Below, piece after piece: positions 12,320 to 19,040 of a stretch of 19,040 nt of DNA; the stretch's first letter is position 1; every line of letters starts with the position of its first letter. This DNA comes from Conidiobolus incongruus B7586. Taxonomy: Eukaryota > Entomophthoromycota > Entomophthoromycetes > Entomophthorales > Conidiobolaceae. Below the pieces are notes generated by a model. The model ran no database searches. It worked only from the letters and a program-made list of their open reading frames with translations, and was not told the DNA's origin. The stretch is from contig JNEM01010256.1 of NCBI GenBank assembly GCA_000697335.1, positions 1-19,040 on the forward strand. Direction: 5' to 3'. The position numbers were made by a program, and so were the translations under genes.

Positions 12320-13564
12320 TTATAATGTATCCAATTCAGCAAGTTTGGGGAGTAAATTAACATAATAAAACAATCCAGTTTGAAGGCATCTAACAGGGAT
12401 GAATTCATTATGATCATGAGCTCTCGTTTCGACTTTGCCACATGGTGTTAACCCATAGCTTGGAATTCCTAAATATCTCAATTGTTTGCTATCTGTTGCA
12501 GCTGGGAATATCTGACTGTCAATTTTATACCCCAATTCTTTGGTTACTTGCAAAATAGTATTGAAGAATTTAGCATTAGAATCATGGGGAGAAATTGAAG
12601 GCTCGACAGTGTTGCTATATTCAAGGCTCACTCCAGCGTGATGGCCCCAGCTATCTACTAATTTTTTCAAGTTTTTAGTACCTAGTTGAGGTGAGATACG
12701 GATACTATAAGAAGCCCACAAAGTGTCAGGGACCACATTACCAGCTGTGCCACCACCCATTCTAACCAAGTTCATTGTAGTTGTCTTACCCAATTCCACG
12801 AATTTTGACTTTAGCTTTTGCTCCTTGCGGAACAATTCGGCAAAGTGCATAAATTTAGTCAACTTGTTAACAGCCAAATTCTCGATAAATTTACTTGCGT
12901 GACCAGTATCGCCATGAGCAGTTACATTGAGTTTCCATGAGGCCCTCTCGCCATAAAACATATAGAACTTGTCTTCGGGACTTAGGAAGCCTTCGTCAAG
13001 TGCAGCTCCAATATTAAGTGATTTGAAAACTGGGTGGCTAACCAAGCACCCCATACCTTCCGCACCATCAATTTCCTCGTCAGGGAGAACTGTCAAATGG
13101 ATGGTGCGCTTTGGAGTAAAATTACCTTTCTTGAGCATTCTCAAAGCTTCCAAGTACATAATAGTCAAAGATTTATCATCTTGACTACCTCTTCCATATA
13201 TCACTTGTTCTCCATTATATTCGCCTAACTCACCGCGGAAAGGATCAGTTGACCACATCTCTCTCGTCACGGGCACAACGTCATAGTGAGAGTTTAGCAC
13301 AATAGAAGATAGACTGGGTTCAGATCCCAACCAAGTACCAATTACAATAGGTTTGTCGGGGTTACAAGAAATTATCTGGGTCTTTAGGCCAACTTCCTCA
13401 GCATAGTCTTTCAACCAATTAACAACACCTTGATAGTTGTGATACTTGGACACCGTCTCAAACTCGATATACTTTTGAAGACGACTGATTAATTGATCAG
13501 TTAGATTAGTTTGAACTCTACAACTTACAAACCCCAATAAACCTAATAAATAATATAACTTCAT
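12320..13564 (-). CDS. secreted aminoacylase-1-like M20 metallopeptidase, copy A
   Basis: The product is predicted to hydrolyse N-acyl-L-amino acids to a free amino acid and a carboxylate with a two-zinc M20 active site, as aminoacylase-1 (EC 3.5.1.14) does. The protein has 414 residues, close to the 408 of human ACY1 from memory. Predicted metal and catalytic residues are all present: H93 in NSHYDVVPV, D129 in GRGSQDD, E163 as catalytic base and E164 in PDEE, E191 in ALDEG, and H383 in HDHNE. H222 in DTGHAS, N276 in AGNVVP and R289 match the residues of the dimerisation lid domain that complete the site. Unlike cytosolic animal ACY1, it starts with a signal peptide (Lys2, then a hydrophobic run to about residue 14, probable cleavage near C15), so export is expected. 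Sequons at N20, N148 and N213 would be glycosylated. The frame has no intron. It is the downstream member of a tandem pair and shares promoter blocks with copy B. Confidence 0.92.
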   Translation of the reverse strand: MKLYYLLGLLGFVSCRVQTNLTDQLISRLQKYIEFETVSKYHNYQGVVNWLKDYAEEVGLKTQIISCNPDKPIVIGTWLGSEPSLSSIVLNSHYDVVPVTREMWSTDPFRGELGEYNGEQVIYGRGSQDDKSLTIMYLEALRMLKKGNFTPKRTIHLTVLPDEEIDGAEGMGCLVSHPVFKSLNIGAALDEGFLSPEDKFYMFYGERASWKLNVTAHGDTGHASKFIENLAVNKLTKFMHFAELFRKEQKLKSKFVELGKTTTMNLVRMGGGTAGNVVPDTLWASYSIRISPQLGTKNLKKLVDSWGHHAGVSLEYSNTVEPSISPHDSNAKFFNTILQVTKELGYKIDSQIFPAATDSKQLRYLGIPSYGLTPCGKVETRAHDHNEFIPVRCLQTGLFYYVNLLPKLAELDTL

Positions 13565-14911
13565 GACTTTGATTACCTTTTCACTGTTTATATCTATTTA
13601 ATGACTTCAAATGTTAGGGTTTTATAACGTTCAATTTTGAGTATGGGTTTTATAAGCTTGTGAAAATTGATTAATTTGGCAGTCACATGATCGCTTAAAT
13701 ATAATCAATTTTTAATTGAATGTTTTCATTAAACCTTAAAATAATAATGAATTGATATTATAAATTCTTAACAGTATTTCATTATATTAAAGAAATTTTT
13801 AAATATAGAATAAGACGATTATCATTTTCTAAGTTTATTTGATATAAATCAATGCACTTTTAATCCATTGACAACTAAAATGAACCTGAACAATATAATA
13901 CATGATCCTAATATTATTATAATATACTGATTAACTACAAATGAGATGAAACAATTTATTAGTAATCACTCTAATTCAATTGGTTAAATAAGTAATGTAT
14001 AATTATATTAATGTTCTTATAGTTTCAATATCTATATCAACGAATTGTTACATTTTGAACAATTTACAGTGATCAGATTTACTAGCATTTTTATTTATTT
14101 TTACTCTCAATATAAGTGTATTTGGTTAAATTTTGATTTATAATTTATCCAACTTATTTTATTTTCAAATTGTGATATAGAACTTTAAGTGAATGAAATA
14201 TACATGCTAGTAAATTCTAAAATAATCCTGAATTTTTCAGAAAATACTAATAATACAATTAAAATATAATGGAGTCACTATTTGAAAATATTGTTTAATA
14301 CTTATCATTATGTCATTCAATAATACATGTATCTAAATCACCTAATAAAGTACTAAGTTGTAATAAATAGCTATATACAGATATAGCATATTTTAAATTG
14401 GTATATCAACATATATATTTAAAATATCAATTTACTATTAAATTTTATATAAATATTTTAAATAATGATTTTTTCAATCTTAAAATATTGAAATATTCAA
14501 AATGTAGTGTTTTAATGGTATATATGTTATAAAGTTTAATGAGTTATGATTTTCGGTTATATTCTACCATTTTTACTCTAAATAATTTTTAGTTGCTTTT
14601 AGTTTATTGAGTTTCAAATATATCTACAAACCATATTTTTATTGGTAATTTCAAAATTTATTTTACTAGTGGAATTTTGTATTCAATTAATATTCTGTAA
14701 ACATTTTCAAATTCAGGATACAAAATCAATTTCAATTGAAATACTGGACAACGTAAAAGATGCAAGATAAAAAGTAGTGAGTTTTGTGATCAAATGAGAT
14801 ATTACATTTTACTCGTATTTATTTTTATATAAACCAATCATGTAATAAATAAAGAGCTTATGATAAGGAACTATTAAATGAAATGCTCAATTTACTTTTG
14901 GCACTCTCAAA
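13565..14911. other. intergenic stretch between the tandem genes
   Basis: The first 145 bases hold the promoter of copy A. The rest, up to the stop of copy B, is AT-rich without a coding frame. No gene remnant was recognised, so the tandem duplication seems not to have left a third copy here. Confidence 0.65.
13621..13707 (-). promoter_or_regulatory. promoter of copy A with blocks shared with copy B
   Basis: Read on the minus strand toward the start codon there are four elements. TGATTATAT lies at 13699-13707. CGATCATGTGACTGC lies at 13679-13693, 115 bases before the ATG. AAACCCATACTCAAAATT lies at 13633-13650, 69 bases before the ATG. A TATAAA box lies at 13621-13626, 57 bases before the ATG. 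The same elements in the same order precede copy B at nearly the same distances, although the sequence between them has diverged. This pattern points to retained transcription-factor sites plus a TATA box. The factors are unknown. Confidence 0.65.
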
Positions 14912-16156
14912 TTAAAATTTGTCTAATTCTGTTAGCTGTGGAAGCAAATGAACATAAAACAGTAATCCACTTTGGAGGCATCTGACAGGTAAATACTCAT
15001 TATGGTCATGAGATCTTGCCTCAGCTTTAGCACATGGAGTCAAGCTATAACTTGGAATACCTAATTCTCTCAACCTTCTACTATCTGTAGCCCCTCTAAA
15101 TATTTGACTGTCAATTGAATATCCTAACTCTTTAGTCACTTTCAAAATGGTATTAAAGAAAGTTGCATCAGGACCATGGGGGGAAATAGTAGGCTCTACA
15201 GTATGACTATATTCAAGACTCACTCCAGTTTGATGGCTCCAGCTATCTATTAACTTTTTCAAGTTTTTAGTGCCTAGGTTAGGTGACACGCGAATATTGT
15301 AAGCAGCCCACAAAGTGTCAGGAACTACATTACCAGCTATGCCACCACCCATTTGAACCAAGTTCATTGTAGTTGTCTTACCCAATTCAATGAAATTTGA
15401 CAATAGCTTTTGTTCCTTGCGGAATAATTCGGCAAGGTGCATAAATTTAGATAGCTTGTTAACCGCCAAGTTTTCAATAAATTTACTTGCATGTCCAGTG
15501 TCGCCGTGAGCAGTCACATTGAGTTTCCATGAGGCCCTTTCACCATAAAATAGGATGAGTTTATTGTCAGGGTTTAGAGTGCCTTCATCAAGGGCCTCGC
15601 CAATGTTGAGAGATTTGAAAACTGGATGGTTTGTAAGACATACCATACCATCATTACTGAAGATCTCCTCATCAGGGACAACTGTCAAGTGAATGGTGCG
15701 TTTTGGAGTAAAATTGCCATTCTTGAGCATCCTCAAAGCTTCCAAGTACATAATAGTCAAAGATTTGTCATCTTGACTACCTCTCCCATAGATTACTTGC
15801 TCACCATTGTACACTCCCAACTCTCCTCCGAATGGATCGGTTAACCACTTCTCTCTCGTTACTGGAACTACATCATAATGGGAATTTAACAGGATAGAAG
15901 GTAGACTGGGATCTGAACCTAACCAAGTACCAATGATGATTGGTTTATTAGGATTACAAGCTACCACCTGAGTTTTCAAGCCAATTTCCTCTGCATACTC
16001 TCTCAGCCAATTAGCCACACCTTGGTAATTCTGGTCTTTAGATACTGTATTGAATTGTATGTACTTTTGAAGACGACTGACTAATTGATCAGTTAGGTTG
16101 GTTTGAAGTCTACAATTAGCAAATCTTAATAATCCCAATAAATAAATAAATTTCAT
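14912..16156 (-). CDS. secreted aminoacylase-1-like M20 metallopeptidase, copy B
   Basis: This is a second secreted aminoacylase-1-like enzyme of 414 residues. It aligns with copy A without a single gap, and I counted 87 differences (79% identity). All expected active-site residues are kept at identical positions: H93, D129, E163, E164, E191, H222, N276, R289 and H383. It begins with its own signal peptide (hydrophobic residues 3-13, probable cleavage near C15) and keeps sequons at N20, N148 and N213. Differences cluster in a few places: residues 166-169 just after the catalytic PDEE (DGAE to FSND), residues 192-201 after the ALDEG metal ligand, 328-332, and residues 354-355 (PA to RG) next to the conserved ATDS. 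Human ACY1 has PAATD there from memory, so copy B is the derived one. The gene is intact and probably active, perhaps with a changed acyl or amino-acid preference; that last point is inference. It is intronless and upstream of copy A, 1.35 kb apart in the same direction. Confidence 0.92.
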   Translation of the reverse strand: MKFIYLLGLLRFANCRLQTNLTDQLVSRLQKYIQFNTVSKDQNYQGVANWLREYAEEIGLKTQVVACNPNKPIIIGTWLGSDPSLPSILLNSHYDVVPVTREKWLTDPFGGELGVYNGEQVIYGRGSQDDKSLTIMYLEALRMLKNGNFTPKRTIHLTVVPDEEIFSNDGMVCLTNHPVFKSLNIGEALDEGTLNPDNKLILFYGERASWKLNVTAHGDTGHASKFIENLAVNKLSKFMHLAELFRKEQKLLSNFIELGKTTTMNLVQMGGGIAGNVVPDTLWAAYNIRVSPNLGTKNLKKLIDSWSHQTGVSLEYSHTVEPTISPHGPDATFFNTILKVTKELGYSIDSQIFRGATDSRRLRELGIPSYSLTPCAKAEARSHDHNEYLPVRCLQSGLLFYVHLLPQLTELDKF

Positions 16157-16212
16157 AATTTCGAATTTTAATTGTCTTAAAAACTGTTTTAATTGATTTA
16201 ATTTACAGCTTG

Positions 16213-16303
16213 ATATATGATTTAATTTTGAGTATGGGTTTCATCAAAGGAAAATCATAAAAGGTGTTTAGCAGTCATATGATCGATTACGTTGATATAA
16301 TCA
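16213..16303 (-). promoter_or_regulatory. promoter of copy B with blocks shared with copy A
   Basis: On the minus strand TGATTATAT lies at 16295-16303. CGATCATATGACTGC lies at 16271-16285, 115 bases before the ATG as in copy A. AAACCCATACTCAAAATT lies at 16224-16241, 68 bases before the ATG. A TATATA box lies at 16213-16218, 57 bases before the ATG. The second block contains a near-palindrome (CATATG here, CATGTG in copy A) that could be an E-box-type or other dimer site. Confidence 0.65.
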
Positions 16304-17517
16304 TTTCAGTTAATACCAAATTATTACTAATCAAATACCTAAGTTATTATTACACTCTTTTTGCTGAAAATTGATTTAAACCTTTATTAAAAATATGTTT
16401 TTTTCAATTTTTATGCTAACTATGTCTAAATCTTTCAAAGAATCTAATTCAAACCAATATATTACAGTATTGCAACTCTTTTATAATATTTAATTTTAAA
16501 ATTTATTGACTATAAAATATTGTATTGTTAAAAATGAGTGTAGTTAATTAGGATTGAATAGGCAACAAATAGAAAACAATAATATAAAAACTATATTTTT
16601 TTAAAATTTCAATTTTAGTAATCTAAAATAAGATATTTTGTTAAAAGTATAAGTGTAATTTTTTCACATATTTGGTCCAATATTCATTTTAATTTATTTA
16701 ATACTATATATACTTATAATAGTTATTATAATTTATAAAATACTATTGTTATTCAATATTACCAATAATATATTATCCCAAAACACTTATTTCAAAATTA
16801 ATTTTATAATATTTATAAAATTTAAATTTATCAATTTTTTAATCTATTAATATAAAAATTAAATAATTATAAAATTTTAAATTTATAGTTTTATAAAGTT
16901 ATTAACATATGAATTATAAAAATCAATACTTTTTTTATGATTAATAATTCTTTGCTATACTTTTAATTACCTTTTTTTACCTAAAAAATTCCTTTAATTA
17001 AAGATTAGAATTTGATATTTTATAAACTAATTTAATTGATTTACAGGAATTTTTTTCCTTATAAGTATATTTTTTAATTACCTAAAATAATTATAATTAT
17101 ATAGGTTATAATCTAGTGAGTATATTATATATGGTTGCTTTTTCTAATCTTTTATATAGAAAACTTTTTATAGATCTAATTATAAATTTTATAATTTTTA
17201 AATGAAATAAAAAATATCTTTAATTTATAATAAGGATATTAATTAAAAATTATTTTATTTAAAAAAATTTAATATTTAATATTTGATTTACCTTTAAAAA
17301 CTAAAAAAAAGTTATATACTAATATAACTTATTATAACAGTTAATATTTATTTATTAAAATTTATAAAGAGGATTATTTTATCTTAATATTTAAATACCA
17401 TAATAATTCTTCAATTAATATAAAATAATATAGTTTAAAATAACCTTTAATTTATTTATTAATGAGAAAATAATAGAATAAATTAATATTTTAAATTTTG
17501 ATAAATTTATAATAATA
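16304..17517. other. extremely TA-rich gene-free stretch
   Basis: No gene or recognisable element was found. The sequence becomes noticeably poorer in G and C toward the mariner fossil, with many TA steps and few CA or TG steps by eye. It may contain further transposon remnants eroded beyond recognition, but I could not align any. A short perfect palindrome, ctttaattaaag, lies near 16992-17003. Confidence 0.6.
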
Positions 17518-17550
17518 TTACCTTGAATTTGAAGAAATGGGAAATTTTTT
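17518..17550. repeat. left terminal inverted repeat of the mariner
   Basis: It begins TTACCTTG and contains AATGGGAAATTTTTT at 17536-17550. Compared with the reverse complement of the right end, 19 of the first 26 positions agree by my count, followed by one base of length difference and a shared run of T. Confidence 0.75.
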
Positions 17551-17629
17551 AATTTCTAATTTTTCAAACATATTATTAGTTTGAAATAAATAAATATATA
17601 CAAAGTTAATAGGAAATTATATATTTTTA

Positions 17630-17646
17630 ATATATATATATATATA
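17630..17646. repeat. TA dinucleotide run inside the mariner 5' part
   Basis: An alternating TA microsatellite lies between the left terminal repeat and the transposase. It probably expanded after insertion. Confidence 0.8.
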
Positions 17647-17724
17647 ATAATTTTTTTGATTAAAAAATTAACTTTTTAAAATTGGTTGTTTAATTTAATT
17701 ATACTTAAACCAAATAATAATCAT

Positions 17725-18723
17725 TAAAAGTTTTTTATTTTAGTATTAGTAAAACTTAACCATAAGCCCTCTAATATTATTTAAAATTTACAAGCAGCTT
17801 TTAGTAATAAAACATTATCTAAATTAACAATTTATCACTAGGTAAATTACTTTAAGGCTAAAAGAAAAATTATCTAAAATCTAGAAAACCAACTTCAACT
17901 ATTACTTTTTCAATTGTTAATAAAGTGAAAAAATATATTGAAAAGCACCTTTTTATTTTAGTTAGAGAATTATTTAAGCACTTTAATATTAGTTTTATAA
18001 GTATTTTATATATTAAAGTTTAAACTCAAATTAATAAATAAAAATATAAAATAGGTATCTTATAATTTAATTAAAATTTAGAAAAAAGCTAGAGTAGCTA
18101 TTGTTAAATAAAACTTACTAAAATATTACTAGAAACCTAAACTTTTACAGTGAATAATTACAATTGATGAATTTTAGATCCATATATATAATCTTTTACC
18201 AAAACACAAATCAAAATACTAGATTAAGCTAAATCAACCCCCTCTACAAATCCCTTTAAATAAGCATTTTGTTAATAAGTGAATGTTAATTATTATAATA
18301 GATTATAATGGTATATGCTATTTTTATTTAATTCCTAAAGGAAAATTAATTAATAGTAAATTTTATATTGCTTTTTTAAATAAAAGTATTTCTAATTAGT
18401 GTTCTTAATATAATTTGAGAAAACCTATTATTTTGCATAATAATTACAAAATTTATAAATCTAAAGCTGTAAAAAACTTCCTAATTAAAAATAACTGGAA
18501 AAAACTACCACATCTAGTATATTCCCTAGATTATAACTTACATGATTATAATTGCTTTAGGTAATTAAAAAACCAGCTTACAAGAAAGAAAATTTCTGCA
18601 AAAAAATTTAATTAGTTTGTGAAACATCAAATTTTAGTCTTTAATAAAAAGAACTATTTTTTAGGTGTTAGATCTTTGCTAAAAGTATAGCAAAAAGTTA
18701 TTAATAATAAAGGAAACTATTAA
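17725..18723 (+). pseudogene. decayed mariner transposase
   Basis: N-terminal part: KFFILVLVKLN near 17728, NLQAAFSNKTLS near 17790 and FKAKRKII near 17857 match the first helix-turn-helix of mariner transposases. After a frame change near 17875, RKPTSTITFS and VRELFKHFNISF (17883-17995) match the GRP linker and second helix-turn-helix. A second frame change falls near 18015-18040. From there to 18723 one frame runs through with about a dozen stops. Landmarks include IITIDEF near 18154 (first catalytic Asp at 18166), DYNGICYFYLIPKGK at 18301, LHNN at 18433 (second catalytic Asp replaced by Asn at 18439), and NNWKKLPH followed by YSLDYNLHDYN, with the third Asp at 18544. Exactly 34 residues separate the second and third positions, the D34D spacing of mariner. 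Several stops sit where the family has Trp (KWV, DEKW, RWQK), consistent with TGG to TAG changes. The end QKVINNKGNY is the family's usual C-terminus. Confidence 0.9.
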
Positions 18724-18764
18724 ATTTATATTATATATTAAAATATTTATTTATTTTTAATTGC

Positions 18765-18796
18765 AAAAAATTCCCATTAATAAAAATACAGAGTAA
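18765..18796. repeat. right terminal inverted repeat of the mariner
   Basis: Its reverse complement begins TTACTCTG and contains AATGGGAATTTTTT (18765-18778), matching the left end apart from substitutions and one base of length. It lies about 40 bases after the transposase stop, as is usual for compact mariners. Confidence 0.75.
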
Positions 18797-19040
18797 TATT
18801 AATTTTAATTTTAAAATAATCAATTTAATAATATACAGTAGTTTTAAATAAAATATTTTTTTTACAATTTATACAAAAATCTTAAATGAATATAAAGGGT
18901 TTATAATTAATTGTTAATAATATTAAAATATATCTCTTTTGATAATTATTATCTAATTTAAATATAATTTAATTTGATTATAAATTTTTAATTATCAGTA
19001 TTTTTATAAAAAGATTATTATAAATTGATATATATATATA
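18797..19040. other. AT-rich gene-free end of window
   Basis: Apart from a TA run at the last dozen bases, nothing recognisable is present. Confidence 0.7.

Larger units (their letters stand above)
17518..18796 (+). mobile_element. fossil mariner (Tc1/mariner superfamily, DD34D) DNA transposon
   Basis: The element is 1279 bases long, the normal size for a mariner. It is bordered by TA on both sides (17516-17517 and 18797-18798), as expected for the family's TA target duplication. Its ends are imperfect inverted repeats starting TTAC, and inside lies one decayed transposase gene on the plus strand. Both halves of the transposase, the N-terminal double helix-turn-helix and the catalytic domain, are recognisable throughout the length, so this is a full-length copy and not a deletion derivative. 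It can no longer move by itself. The decay is mostly base substitution. It was probably an autonomous element that inserted long ago. Confidence 0.88.

Noticed and set aside
12969-13228. Plus-strand frames inside copy A (and 15626-15844 inside copy B)
   Set aside because: They are antisense to a strongly conserved enzyme domain and have no independent support.
13633-13650. Rap1/telomere-like site (CCCATAC, and a nearby TTAGGG)
   Set aside because: It is a single short match with no tandem repeats; the block is better described as a shared promoter element of unknown factor.

Overview
The window looks like nuclear DNA from a very AT-rich eukaryote, most likely a fungus. By eye the gene-free stretches are only about 13-27% G+C in the lines I counted, while the recognisable genes are near 40%. 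There are no operons, no bacterial signals and no rRNA or tRNA gene that I can see. Both intact enzyme genes lack introns, carry signal peptides, and lie among long empty tracts and a decayed mariner transposon. An early-diverging fungus with an AT-rich genome and expanded secreted hydrolases (Entomophthorales/Conidiobolus-like) would fit. That assignment is inference, not something the sequence proves.

Layout: 1-871 is AT-rich and gene-free. 872-1747 (minus) is an open Ser/Pro-rich gene of 291 codons, unknown but with a short basic patch, many S/T-P sites and a weakly cyclin-like tail. 1748-9458 is 7.7 kb of AT-rich DNA without an intact gene; it holds one possible homeodomain-like remnant at 1885-2052. 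About 9640-10430 (plus) is a broken paralogue of the Ser/Pro gene, so the two copies point outward from the 7.7 kb core as a diverged inverted pair. 10431-12319 is empty. 12320-13564 and 14912-16156 (both minus) are a tandem pair of secreted aminoacylase-1-like M20 peptidases, 414 residues each, 79% identical with no gaps, each preceded by the same spaced set of promoter blocks. 16304-17517 is empty and extremely TA-rich. 17518-18796 is a fossil mariner element with terminal inverted repeats, flanking TA dinucleotides and a transposase eroded largely by changes of the C-to-T type. 18797-19040 is empty.

How it works together: the two aminoacylase-like enzymes should be exported and should split N-acyl amino acids into free amino acid plus carboxylic acid, a plausible scavenging step after extracellular proteolysis. 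Their matching promoters suggest co-regulation, while substitutions near the active-site region suggest that specificity has begun to drift. The Ser/Pro-rich gene and its broken copy appear unrelated to them. The most informative discoveries are the hidden mariner, the fixed-spacing promoter blocks, and the outward-facing gene/pseudogene pair around a skew-switching AT-rich core.
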